Assembly: GCF_900108345.1 (NCBI RefSeq)
Contig: NZ_FNVV01000013.1
Location: forward strand, 1,338,944-1,402,943
Direction of reading: 5' to 3'
DNA from: Bacteroides ndongoniae
GTDB taxonomy: Bacteria > Bacteroidota > Bacteroidia > Bacteroidales > Bacteroidaceae
DNA: 64,000 bases
This document shows, piece by piece, positions 35,385 through 43,868 of this stretch; positions within the stretch are counted from its first letter, which is position 1, and every line of letters starts with the position of its first letter. Made by a program: the position numbers and the translations under genes. A model generated the notes under the pieces. It made no database searches, was not told where the DNA came from, and worked only from the letters and a program-made list of their open reading frames with translations.

Positions 35385-35579
35385 TATATTTTATTTTCCT
35401 CCCTGCAAAGATAGTCCCGTGTCCAACGTACCCGGACAAGGTCAGGCCCCTATGGGGTTGGCTGAAAGAAAATCATCCTCGCCGGTGGCTGCGGTATTTT
35501 CTTTCGCCAAACCTTGCGGGTACGGCCACGGGACAGTCAGGCAGGCGAAAAATAAAAAATACCGGCTCCCGGAGCCGGA
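35385..35579 (+). promoter_or_regulatory. Structured leader, copy 3 of 5
   Basis: The AT-rich base stem TATATTTTATTTTC / GAAAAATAAAAAATA is followed by CCTGC/GCAGG, GTCCCGTG/CACGGGAC, CGTACCCG/CGGGTACG, AAGGT/ACCTT and GAAAGAAAAT/ATTTTCTTTC. The apical core is ATCATCCTCGC...CTGCGGTATT. A separate GC hairpin CCGGCTCC/GGAGCCGG closes it. The linker GTTTAACAGATAAAAT just after it (from 35583) is nearly identical to that after copy 5. The bases 35303-35384 hold nothing else that I can see. Confidence 0.78.
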
Positions 35580-35608
35580 CGTGTTTAACAGATAAAATAC
35601 AATGACTC

Positions 35609-35899
35609 ATGAAAATCCTGAATGAAGAACATTTCCAGAATGTAAAGCGTTACGCCGAATCCATCGGTGACACATCACTCCAGAACTGTCTGGATAGACT
35701 GAAAAAATGGGAGGAGAATCCAGACCATCCAAGCGAAATCTCGCTCTATTATGACCATGCACCGTACTCGTTCGGCTTCACGCAACGCTATCCCGACGGA
35801 AGCATCGGCATCGTAGGCGGTCTGCTCTATCACGGAATACCGGACCGGTCTTTTGCCGTGACACTTGAACCGTTCCACGGATGGCAGATACATACCTGA
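35609..35899 (+). CDS. DUF4120-type small protein (paralogue 1)
   Basis: A 96-residue protein, closely related to the product of 62556-62846: both have YAxSIGD, LQ.C...LK.WE, APYSFGF, G.VGGLLYHG and end in EPFHGW.IHT. I assign it to the DUF4120 family from memory; the function is unknown. It is the first gene after leader copy 3. Having two copies in the same element suggests separate targets or timing. Confidence 0.75.
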   Translation: MKILNEEHFQNVKRYAESIGDTSLQNCLDRLKKWEENPDHPSEISLYYDHAPYSFGFTQRYPDGSIGIVGGLLYHGIPDRSFAVTLEPFHGWQIHT

Positions 35900-35944
35900 A
35901 AAAAGATAGACAATCATAGTATTAACTTTATAAAATTCAAGATT

Positions 35945-36868
35945 ATGGAAGCAATGGCAGTATTGGAAAAACAACAGCAGTTTGATTTTCAGAACAACGG
36001 AATCGAAGTAATGAACTTCGAGACTCTCCAGCGTACCTACAAAGAAAATGACATCTACGGCAAGCCTGTCCAGGGCATCTATCACTACCAGGTCCTGCAG
36101 CGTATGATGGACATCTGCGAGAAGTACAACCTCGATTACGAGGTGGAAGAAATCTTCGCGGCACAGAACAGGAACAAGACACAGCCGGGAGTAAGCATTC
36201 TCCCGCAGGTGGAACAGACACTTGGTGAAAAAGCAGTGGAAGCGCACATCCTCCGACGCATCTTCGCGACCATCCGGATCAAGGACTGGGAAACGGACGA
36301 GCTGACGACTACGCTGGTCGTCGCCTACCATCAGGACGGCATACAGGCAGCCATAGGCCCGTGCGTGAAGATATGCCATAACCAGTGTATCCTATCACCG
36401 GAAAGGAGCATCTGCAATTACGGAAAAAACAAGGTGACAACGGAAGGGGTATTCGAAACGGTGGACGGTTGGCTGGCAAACTTCGAGGTGAACATGAACG
36501 AGGACATCGCAAGGATTCAGCGGCTGAAACGCAGAATTGTCTCCCTGGAGGAAGTGTATATGTATATCGGGCTGCTGACAGCATTGCGCGTCTCCCATGA
36601 CAGTTCGGACAGGAACCTGTCATCCTCCGTGGAAACCTACCCGCTGAACCAGAGCCAGATTTCCATCTTCACGGAAGAGGTGCTGAAACTGGTCCGCGAA
36701 AAGGGACAAATCACCGCTTGGGACTTGTATAACGTAGCGACTGAGATATATAAGCCGGGCAGAACGGATTTCCCGGCACTGATTCCACAGAATGGGGCAA
36801 TGGCGGAACTCCTGCTTTCCCGTCTTCCAGCAGAGGTGGAAATACAGGATGCGGTTCTGGTAAGCTGA
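35945..36868 (+). CDS. DUF3871-type protein
   Basis: A 307-residue protein with features I associate with the DUF3871/DUF932-like group found in Bacteroidales conjugative elements and plasmids: a central ILRRIFATIRIKDWETDE, then HNQCILSPERSICNYGKNK, then a helical C-terminal half. The exact role is unknown; relatives occur near replication genes. It lies 45 bases after the DUF4120-type gene. Confidence 0.7.
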   Translation: MEAMAVLEKQQQFDFQNNGIEVMNFETLQRTYKENDIYGKPVQGIYHYQVLQRMMDICEKYNLDYEVEEIFAAQNRNKTQPGVSILPQVEQTLGEKAVEAHILRRIFATIRIKDWETDELTTTLVVAYHQDGIQAAIGPCVKICHNQCILSPERSICNYGKNKVTTEGVFETVDGWLANFEVNMNEDIARIQRLKRRIVSLEEVYMYIGLLTALRVSHDSSDRNLSSSVETYPLNQSQISIFTEEVLKLVREKGQITAWDLYNVATEIYKPGRTDFPALIPQNGAMAELLLSRLPAEVEIQDAVLVS

Positions 36869-36894
36869 ACGGCTACAGAATGAAATATTCATAT

Positions 36895-36962
36895 TATTTT
36901 TGCCGCAAGCAAACCAATGACATATCAACAACCCGGACAGGCGTTCATAACCGACGCCTGTC
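36895..36962 (+). promoter_or_regulatory. -7 box and short hairpin leader of the DUF1848-type gene
   Basis: TATTTTTG at 36895-36902 matches the -7 consensus. Downstream, GACAGGCG (36936-36943) pairs with CGCCTGTC (36955-36962) and is followed by TTTACT. The next gene thus seems to have its own promoter and a small leader hairpin, in addition to any read-through from leader copy 3. Confidence 0.5.
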
Positions 36963-36984
36963 TTTACTATATAATTTTAACAAT

Positions 36985-38049
36985 ATGACTTGGAAAAAAG
37001 CAAATATCATCATAGACGGCCGAAAGATGGAAGTCCCGGCTCCCGACATCATATCGGCAAGCCGCAGCACGGACATCCCGGCATTTTATGCGGACTGGTT
37101 CTTCCATCGGCTCGAAACCGGCTATTCCGTGTGGAACAACCCGTTCAACGGAAAAAAGAGCTATATCTCTTACCGGAATACAAGATTCATAGTGTTCTGG
37201 TCGAAAAATCCCAAACCTCTTCTTCCTTATCTGCCGATCCTGAAAGAAAGAGGTATCGGTTGCTATATCCAGTTCACTTTGAATGATTATGAGGAAGACG
37301 GACTGGAAACCGGTGTTCCTCCGCTGACAGAACGTATTGAAACATTCAGGACCCTTTCTGAGATATTGGGTAAAGAAGCCGTAATATGGCGGTTCGATCC
37401 GCTGATACTCACAGACAACATATCCGTGGATACTCTGATTGAAAAGATCGAACGTGTAGGAACGGAGATACACAATTGTACGGAAAAGCTGGTTTTCAGT
37501 TTTGCAGACATAGACTCGTACAGAAAGGTCAAGGCCAACATGACAGACAGCGGAATCCCGTATCATGAATGGAATAAAGAAAAAATGGAGGAACTTGCCG
37601 GAAAACTGACGGTACTGAACCGTAACAGAGGATGGAATCTGGAGCTGGCTACCTGCGGCGAAAATCTGGATTTTGGCAAATACAGGATATCCCGTAACCG
37701 CTGCATCGACGGTGACCTGATAGCACGTCTGGCATGGAAAGACAAGGAACTGATGTCTGCATTGGGAGTCACCATACAGGAAATGCCGTCTCCAGCCTTT
37801 TTCGACATGAATGACCTTCCTTACGGTGCTGTGCTTCTACCTGGCAACAAATACTTCGTCAGCAATCACAAAAAGGATCCGGGACAACGTGCCTCATGCG
37901 GATGTATGGCAGCCAAGGATATTGGGGAATACAATACCTGCCCTTATCTCTGCGAATACTGCTATGCAAATTCAAGCAAAAAATCGGCAATCATGAACTG
38001 GGAAATGCACCGGCAGAACCCTATGGCGGAAACGATAACCGGAAAGTAG
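36985..38049 (+). CDS. DUF1848-family iron-sulfur protein
   Basis: A 354-residue protein starting at 36985. The N-terminus has the DUF1848 signature DIISASRSTDIPAFYADWFF and the NPFN ... FIVFWSKNPKPLLPYL segment. The C-terminus has a cysteine cluster (CGCMAAKDIGEYNTCPYLCEYCYAN) typical of the family and able to bind an iron-sulfur cluster, with a radical-SAM-like barrel predicted. The substrate is unknown. It is unusual cargo for a conjugative element. A strong terminator follows. Confidence 0.85.
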   Translation: MTWKKANIIIDGRKMEVPAPDIISASRSTDIPAFYADWFFHRLETGYSVWNNPFNGKKSYISYRNTRFIVFWSKNPKPLLPYLPILKERGIGCYIQFTLNDYEEDGLETGVPPLTERIETFRTLSEILGKEAVIWRFDPLILTDNISVDTLIEKIERVGTEIHNCTEKLVFSFADIDSYRKVKANMTDSGIPYHEWNKEKMEELAGKLTVLNRNRGWNLELATCGENLDFGKYRISRNRCIDGDLIARLAWKDKELMSALGVTIQEMPSPAFFDMNDLPYGAVLLPGNKYFVSNHKKDPGQRASCGCMAAKDIGEYNTCPYLCEYCYANSSKKSAIMNWEMHRQNPMAETITGK

Positions 38050-38058
38050 AACAACAGA

Positions 38059-38109
38059 CGAGGAAGAAACTGACAGTCAAAAGACTGAAAGATTCTTCCT
38101 CGTTTTTTT
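38059..38109 (+). terminator. Terminator after the DUF1848-type gene
   Basis: CGAGGAAGAA pairs with TTCTTCCTCG and runs into seven T residues. It separates this operon from the convergent tra operon. Confidence 0.85.
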
Positions 38110-38620
38110 ACTCTTCGAAGAGCAGCATATATTCCACCTTCCTTCTCCGTTCAATGCTCGGCACTACCTTGCCTTTGTAACACCGGAAAGAAACATACTC
38201 CTTATAGATATTCCGGTCTCCGGCCTCCAGCTTCTTCAACAATTTGCTTTTGGGCATCTTGCCGTAACCTTTCAGACGGTATGCCCCCACATTATAGCTC
38301 AAAACAGCGGCAATCAATGAATCACGTCCCAGATAACTGAACATACGGCACAGCTTGCGTAAATCCGCTCTCAGGATTGAATCCCCCTGTTCTTTTGTAA
38401 TGTCATTGGTCAGCCTTTCCCCGGGAAGGACCTTATGCCCGTACCCGACATAAGGCCAGTGTCTTTTTTCTCCATGCCAGCCCTCGAACCGCTTAATGCA
38501 CTCAACCGCAAGGCTGAACCTGTCCTGTTTTTCCTTTACCGGATTCTCCGCCCGCAACGGTATGCTCCCGAAGCAGATGATGGCGAAAAACGCCGCAAAC
38601 AAATTTGCTTTTATTCCCAT
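38108..38620 (-). CDS. Lysozyme of the transfer region
   Basis: A 170-residue protein, with the start placed at 38620 so that it begins MGIKANLFAAFFAIICFG, a signal peptide. A longer frame would overlap traQ. The mature part is a phage-type lysozyme (GH24-like): CIKRFEGWHGEKRHWPYVGYGHKV, with catalytic glutamate, then SYNVGAYRLKG. It would open peptidoglycan for the transfer channel. It is the last gene of the traE-to-traQ operon, 13 bases after traQ. Confidence 0.83.
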   Translation of the reverse strand: MGIKANLFAAFFAIICFGSIPLRAENPVKEKQDRFSLAVECIKRFEGWHGEKRHWPYVGYGHKVLPGERLTNDITKEQGDSILRADLRKLCRMFSYLGRDSLIAAVLSYNVGAYRLKGYGKMPKSKLLKKLEAGDRNIYKEYVSFRCYKGKVVPSIERRRKVEYMLLFEE

Positions 38621-38633
38621 AGGCAGGTCAGGT

Positions 38634-39143
38634 TCATTGTGATACGATGACGACAGGCAGTTCCTTGCCGCCGGAAGTAACCACGGTATCCTCGTCCTCC
38701 GTCTCGTTGTTGAAATCAAAGGTCAGTTGGAAAAGCTGTGCCGGCTCGCTGTTATCCTCAAAATAGATGTCGATACTCTGCTGGTCTTCACACTCTGAGG
38801 TGTAATAAAGACGGAACACCTCCCTGTCCAGAGGATAACGGTCGTTGGGCAGCAGCACCATCCCGTCATCCATGCGCAGTTTGCCTTCGCCGTCCGGCTG
38901 GAAATAGCGGATGGTATAGCGGGCGTCGGAGAACCGTCCTTCCCGTTTCAGTTCACAGCGTATTTCCACGGTCTCGCCTTTCACGATACGCTTGGGTACA
39001 GGCATCGTCTCCACAGTAAAGGGATAGGACTGCTGCACATCAAGGTCATCGCTGCACGAGGTTAATATACTGAAGGTCATGCCCATCAGGGCGCATACAA
39101 GGGCAAACAGCCCTTTCTTGTTCATAATCGGTTTCATATTCAT
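38634..39143 (-). CDS. traQ: Conjugative transfer protein TraQ (DUF3872)
   Basis: A 169-residue TraQ. The N-terminal hydrophobic segment is followed by LTSCSDD, a possible lipobox, so it is probably an outer-membrane or periplasmic lipoprotein. The rest is beta-rich. TraQ proteins are the usual end of Bacteroidales tra operons. It follows traP by 26 bases. Confidence 0.85.
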   Translation of the reverse strand: MNMKPIMNKKGLFALVCALMGMTFSILTSCSDDLDVQQSYPFTVETMPVPKRIVKGETVEIRCELKREGRFSDARYTIRYFQPDGEGKLRMDDGMVLLPNDRYPLDREVFRLYYTSECEDQQSIDIYFEDNSEPAQLFQLTFDFNNETEDEDTVVTSGGKELPVVIVSQ

Positions 39144-39169
39144 TTCTTGTTTTAACGGTTTATAAAAAA

Positions 39170-40048
39170 TTACTGTTCAGGCGGAAAATTGCTTTCCAGA
39201 TATTCGTTCAGGTCCTTGCATCCGGCATACAGGTCGGAACAGTCGTCAATCCTGTCACCGTAGCGTTTCCGAAGGACGGACAGTGTCCTTTTTCCGGCAT
39301 CGTCATTGTCCAGGTAGCACCGGATCCTCCCGTAATTGTCCAGAAAAGGGAACGAACGTTCAAGCAGGGCCACCGAATTGAGGACCAGATAATCCTCACC
39401 GCGGCTGATGCCGAGTACCTTCCATGAAAGAAAGTCGATAAAGCCCTCAAAAAGGTTGCAGGTAAGCGAGCCGTTGCGGATGACGGAGATGTCCTTGGGC
39501 GGCAGGCACCATTTCATGAACCTGGTCCGCAGCTCATAGCCTCCGCCCATGTTCCTGAAGCCGACGGCGAAATACCGCTTGCCGTACAGCCGGAACCGTA
39601 CTTCCTCGCACTCTGCACGGGCAATTTCCGCAGGTATGCCGCGTCCCTTCAGATAGCCGAGCAGGGCATTACAGCGCAAGGGACCGCAAACCACCTCCTC
39701 GAAGCGGGAGGGCTCCTTGCGCTTTTCTGTCCTGACACTTTCCTTTTCTCTTTTCTGTCCGGCATATTCGGGGACTGTTCCTCCATATACTCCGGCGATG
39801 AACCTCGCCTGCGCCATGAAGCCGTCGCTTCCTGAAAGTTCCCCCGCAAGGGTGAAGATGTCGCCTCCATGCCCGGTGCCGAAGTCATGCCATACGCCCT
39901 TACGGGTGTTCACATGGAACGAAGGTGTCCTTTCCTCACGGCACGGGGAGAGATACCAGCATTCGTCGCCGTGCCGTCTGACCGGCTCCTGTCCCAGACG
40001 GGACAGGAATTCCTCAATGGGAATGCCTCTGATCATCTCTATATCCAT
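39170..40048 (-). CDS. traP: TraP, primase-like transfer protein
   Basis: A 292-residue DnaG-like protein. Residues about 28-62 correspond to a CHC2 zinc finger (CWYLSPCREERTPSFHVN, then GTGHGGD), but later metal cysteines are missing, as is often the case in TraP. A TOPRIM domain follows (FEGFIDFLSW at about 215; YLDNDDAGKRT at about 253, with the DxD metal site). It probably primes complementary-strand synthesis of transferred DNA. Confidence 0.88.
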   Translation of the reverse strand: MDIEMIRGIPIEEFLSRLGQEPVRRHGDECWYLSPCREERTPSFHVNTRKGVWHDFGTGHGGDIFTLAGELSGSDGFMAQARFIAGVYGGTVPEYAGQKREKESVRTEKRKEPSRFEEVVCGPLRCNALLGYLKGRGIPAEIARAECEEVRFRLYGKRYFAVGFRNMGGGYELRTRFMKWCLPPKDISVIRNGSLTCNLFEGFIDFLSWKVLGISRGEDYLVLNSVALLERSFPFLDNYGRIRCYLDNDDAGKRTLSVLRKRYGDRIDDCSDLYAGCKDLNEYLESNFPPEQ

Positions 40049-40054
40049 AGGCGT

Positions 40055-40633
40055 CTAATTGAAGATGAAACGGACTCCAAGCCCGAACTGTGTCGTGAAT
40101 TTTCCCAGAGAACTGCCCCATAGCGCACGTTCGCGCACATGGGCAAGCAGCACGATACGGTCAGTCACATAGCTTTCCAGCTCCAGCGTCAGGGCTCCGC
40201 CATAGACAAATGCATCACGGTAGGAAAGCATGGAACCGTCATACAGAACCTTTTCTCCCCAGTTCAACGTCTCATATCCCACCAGGGCAGAACCGCCGAC
40301 AGAAAGGAAGAATATCTTCGCCGGGTCGGACAGGAACTTTAGGTAATAGCCGCCCTCGGCAGTAAACTGGGCCCGTGGAACGAAGGTCCCGCGATAGCCG
40401 TAGTTCTTCAGCAGATATTCCACGCCAGCCACCCAATGGTTGGCCCTTTTCGTATATCCCGACACGGCAAAGCCCGTGTACCAGTCAACCGGTGATTTCA
40501 GGTTTCCGGCAAAGCCTCCCCTGAGTTCCACACCCTTCATTCCGGGAAGGTAACGCTGGGCGTATGCCTGCCCCGATGACAGGGCAAGCGATACGCATAC
40601 GGCAAAAAGAAACAGATACTTCTTCATGGTCAT
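40055..40633 (-). CDS. traO: Conjugative transfer protein TraO
   Basis: A 192-residue TraO with a signal peptide (MTMKKYLFLFAVCVSLALSS) and a beta-barrel-like mature part ending in GLGVRFIFN, a terminal aromatic typical of outer-membrane proteins. It overlaps traN by 4 bases. Probably an outer-membrane part of the transfer apparatus. Confidence 0.87.
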   Translation of the reverse strand: MTMKKYLFLFAVCVSLALSSGQAYAQRYLPGMKGVELRGGFAGNLKSPVDWYTGFAVSGYTKRANHWVAGVEYLLKNYGYRGTFVPRAQFTAEGGYYLKFLSDPAKIFFLSVGGSALVGYETLNWGEKVLYDGSMLSYRDAFVYGGALTLELESYVTDRIVLLAHVRERALWGSSLGKFTTQFGLGVRFIFN

Positions 40634-41601
40634 TTCACTTTAAGTTCATTGATCACCCTCGCTCTCACGATGTCCTCACTCTCCACGGTGAAGGTCTGAT
40701 GACGGCCTCCGCTCTTCTCGTGCATCTCCACCACCAGCATCTTGTCGGCGGGAATGGTGAACTTGTCAAAGACAAAGACAGTACGCTCATCCTTCTTTCC
40801 GGCGACAGCCGTGGCATAGTTGTAGGCACGCAGTGGAAATATCACCTGCTCTTGGATGGCCGTGCGCTTGAGTACCTTCTTGTCTACGATCTTGAACGTC
40901 ACGAAATCCACCTCATAAGGCACGTTCGACGTGTTCTTCACCTGGGTATGGAAATAAAGCAGCCCGTTATGGGTATAGAGTCCGCGCAGCAGGTACTGGA
41001 TGCCGAACGCCTTGCTCCCGATATGCTTGATATGACGTCTGTTATCCTTGTGGATGGCCTTGGATATAAGGTGTACCAGCTTGGGCGACTCGCTGCCGAG
41101 TTCCTTCAGGTAGATGTCAAGGGCATTGTTCGGGCGGTTCACCTCGCTGCCGTCATGAACAAAATCGGCCATCTCGATGTTGAGCAGCAGAGGCTCATCG
41201 GCATACTTCACATTGAAGGTGTAGAAACTTCCGCTTTCGGTAATCACCGACATGTTGGTCTCCTCACGGAAGTTCTTTCTGGTAGCCTTTACCCTGATTA
41301 CATTCTCTGAACCGTCCGCCTTGCCCGCAATCAGATTCGGAGAACCGAGATCCACGTAACGGACAGCCGAGGGAAAGATGATATGGGTCGTCTTGTCATA
41401 CGTCACTTCCAGACCGTAAGGCGGAATCATCCGATCAAAGGTGAGCTTTCTGGACAGCCCGTGATAGAGGTCGCCGTCCTCCTGCTGCGGATAGATATCC
41501 GCCTTCAGGGTCAAATCATTTACGGCCGTGGTATCAGCCGACTGTGCATGTGCACTTGCAACGCCGCCTGCGAGGGCAAGCATCAAAAGAATCTTTTTCA
41601 T
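40630..41601 (-). CDS. traN: Conjugative transfer protein TraN (VirB9-like)
   Basis: A 323-residue TraN (DUF4138) with signal peptide (MKKILLMLALAGGVASAHA). The mature part is a periplasmic protein (RYVDLGSPNLIAGKADGSEN). By analogy with type IV secretion it occupies the VirB9 place in the outer-membrane core complex with TraM. Confidence 0.9.
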   Translation of the reverse strand: MKKILLMLALAGGVASAHAQSADTTAVNDLTLKADIYPQQEDGDLYHGLSRKLTFDRMIPPYGLEVTYDKTTHIIFPSAVRYVDLGSPNLIAGKADGSENVIRVKATRKNFREETNMSVITESGSFYTFNVKYADEPLLLNIEMADFVHDGSEVNRPNNALDIYLKELGSESPKLVHLISKAIHKDNRRHIKHIGSKAFGIQYLLRGLYTHNGLLYFHTQVKNTSNVPYEVDFVTFKIVDKKVLKRTAIQEQVIFPLRAYNYATAVAGKKDERTVFVFDKFTIPADKMLVVEMHEKSGGRHQTFTVESEDIVRARVINELKVK

Positions 41602-41621
41602 GTCTTTACTGTTTTAATGGG

Positions 41622-42914
41622 TTATTGATTGTTGTTCTGATAAAGCATCAGTCCGTAGCCTGATTTGAGGTGTACCTTCTCCTCGCGCATCTTTTTGGAG
41701 ATGTACTGCGACACGCCTTGTATGGCCCCTCGTCCAAGCTCGGAGAGAAGCTGGTCACCTGCCGACTGGTTGGTGATGGAGATGGTCGTGCCGAGATTCT
41801 GTCCCATGTTGGCGGCCACTTCCCTTACCGCATTCGCTTCCGTCGAACCGGGAATGAATATCCCGTCCTGTCCGTCACTGTCCAGCACGGTCAGTTCCAC
41901 GGGAATGACATTGCCGTCATATTCGACCTGCAGGATTTCAATGCCAAGCCGCTCGCCCTGGATACGTCCCTCACCGGTCAGCAGGGTATTGCGGGGAAGC
42001 ACATATCTTCCCACACGCATGGCCTCCAGCAGCCTGAGACGCACGCTTTGTCCGCTGATAATGGTCTGGTCGCCATGCACGCAGGCCCGTATGGTATTCC
42101 TCGCCATCTGTGTCCCGGCACTGCCCACAGCCGTATGGAAGCCGATATCAGCACCGGAAAGCAGTCTCGCGAACTGTACCGAATCGGTAAGAGGCTGAGG
42201 AAGGGACGACACGACCGGAGAGGACACCAGCCCGACGGGAACGGCTTTCGCCTTCCTCTCCCTTGAGGGACTTTCCGTCTCCTGACTGTCCGCTGTTCCC
42301 GTGCTGCCGCCCGAAGGCATATATTTGGCGGCAAGTTCATAGGACTTCTCCAGCAGAGCCACCTGTTCCTCGTAGCTCGGTCCGGCCGTCTGCGCTGCGG
42401 CAGCCTGTCTGAGCTGTTCCACCTCTGCTTTCAGGGCTTCCTTTTCCGGGTCTTCCTCAGGACTCTCGTAAAAACTACCGAGAGTGGCGTTGATGTCGTT
42501 GTAAGCCGAGGCTGAAGAGGCGAAGGCTCCCGTCCTGCCGTTTCCTCCTGAATGGTACGCACGGCTTTCATTTTCACTTGCAATGTCCTGCGCCGGTTCT
42601 GTTTCCGGGACATTATCCTGTCTGTGTCCATCGGTCAGGGCGGAGAAGTCGGCCAGCGTACGCTTCTTCTCCTCCTGCCGGCGAATCATGTCTGCCTGCT
42701 CATAGGCAGCCATCTTGTCCGCCTCTATACCCGTACCTTTCGGATCGGGAAGTTCGGCATTGAAGCCCGTCTTCCTTTCCGCCTCCTGCCTGTCTTTTTC
42801 GGACGGGGCGAAAATTAACCACATGCACCCGAGGAACAGCAGGAACATGCCTGTGAAAACCAGATATTTCCTGATTTTCTGCTTCTGTTTCAATTTTTCT
42901 GCATCTGTACTCAT
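41622..42914 (-). CDS. traM: Conjugative transfer protein TraM (VirB10-like)
   Basis: A 430-residue TraM. I start at 42914 (MSTDAEKLKQKQKIRKYLVF); an upstream in-frame start would overlap traL. One transmembrane helix lies near the start (about 17-35). A long disordered, glutamate- and alanine-rich linker follows (about 50-230). The conserved C-terminal domain then has GIFIPGSTEANAVREVAANM. It links the inner membrane to the outer core complex. Confidence 0.9.
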   Translation of the reverse strand: MSTDAEKLKQKQKIRKYLVFTGMFLLFLGCMWLIFAPSEKDRQEAERKTGFNAELPDPKGTGIEADKMAAYEQADMIRRQEEKKRTLADFSALTDGHRQDNVPETEPAQDIASENESRAYHSGGNGRTGAFASSASAYNDINATLGSFYESPEEDPEKEALKAEVEQLRQAAAAQTAGPSYEEQVALLEKSYELAAKYMPSGGSTGTADSQETESPSRERKAKAVPVGLVSSPVVSSLPQPLTDSVQFARLLSGADIGFHTAVGSAGTQMARNTIRACVHGDQTIISGQSVRLRLLEAMRVGRYVLPRNTLLTGEGRIQGERLGIEILQVEYDGNVIPVELTVLDSDGQDGIFIPGSTEANAVREVAANMGQNLGTTISITNQSAGDQLLSELGRGAIQGVSQYISKKMREEKVHLKSGYGLMLYQNNNQ

Positions 42915-42918
42915 AATC

Positions 42919-43212
42919 TTACTTGTTGAACTGGTTAAAAAACTCTTCCATCTCACGGACTTTCATATCGGAGAGGGTATCCGCAGGCACAAAGTCGGGA
43001 ACCTCAAGCGGGGTTATCCTGATGATGTCCTGCCGGGCATCCTCCCGTCCGATGTCATAAATCGCACGGAAAATCATGTAGAAATTCACCAGCGCGAAAA
43101 GGGAAACCATCACGATGATGGCGATTGCCCTCTGACGGGGTGTGAGTCTGTCACAAAGGCCGCGCAGCCTGCCCCCGATACATTCCTTGAACTTTACATA
43201 CATTTTTCTCAT
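42919..43212 (-). CDS. traL: Conjugative transfer protein TraL
   Basis: A 97-residue protein with one transmembrane helix (AIAIIVMVSLFALVNFYMIF, about 29-48) and a charged C-terminal periplasmic part. It corresponds to TraL (DUF3989) by size, topology and place between traK and traM. Confidence 0.83.
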   Translation of the reverse strand: MRKMYVKFKECIGGRLRGLCDRLTPRQRAIAIIVMVSLFALVNFYMIFRAIYDIGREDARQDIIRITPLEVPDFVPADTLSDMKVREMEEFFNQFNK

Positions 43213-43224
43213 ACATACATTGTT

Positions 43225-43848
43225 TTATCTGTCATACATTCTGATATCCCTGTTCTCCAGTACATGGAACCCTTCCAGGATGAACCCGTGCGGATTGTTG
43301 TCACTGCGGGTGGAATTCCGCAACCTGCCATGCGTGACAAGGCTGCGTTCCGTCACGCTCTTCTCACGGATGATGAAAAGGCGTGCGTATGTCATGACAT
43401 CATACGGATAGGTGTTGAAGTCGCATTTCACGCTGTCTATCTCGATACGCTGGCTGACATTGCCCGAAATTATTCTATTGTAATAACCCTGTTCGGCCAG
43501 ATCCCCGTAATGGGAATAGGCGGAACGGTCACTCAGGAACATGGCACGCTGCACGTTCCCCTCGATGGCACTCTTGTCAGGGGCCAGCGTGAAGAACAGC
43601 TCATGGAAACGTCTGACATGTTCCCTTGCCTCTACGGGACGGTTCTGCTCCAGGTCCTGCGAGAGGGCGAGCATGAGCGACTTCCCCTCATCCAGCACAT
43701 AGATCTTCTGGCGCTGGGCTTCGGCAAAACTGTATGCCTTCCACACGGAATAGCCCACAAGCAGGGTGCAGACACCCAGATAGACTATTCCGAACAGGCG
43801 CAGATGCCGGAAGCTGGTCTCGATATTTTTCAATGATTTGAATTCCAT
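43225..43848 (-). CDS. traK: Conjugative transfer protein TraK (VirB8-like)
   Basis: A 207-residue TraK. The short cytoplasmic N-terminus (MEFKSLKNIETSFRHLRLFG) is followed by one helix (about 18-36) and a periplasmic domain. It fits the VirB8-type assembly factor of Bacteroidales transfer systems, in the usual order traJ-traK-traL. Confidence 0.9.
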   Translation of the reverse strand: MEFKSLKNIETSFRHLRLFGIVYLGVCTLLVGYSVWKAYSFAEAQRQKIYVLDEGKSLMLALSQDLEQNRPVEAREHVRRFHELFFTLAPDKSAIEGNVQRAMFLSDRSAYSHYGDLAEQGYYNRIISGNVSQRIEIDSVKCDFNTYPYDVMTYARLFIIREKSVTERSLVTHGRLRNSTRSDNNPHGFILEGFHVLENRDIRMYDR

Positions 43849-43868
43849 TCTTATTCGTTTTATGATTG

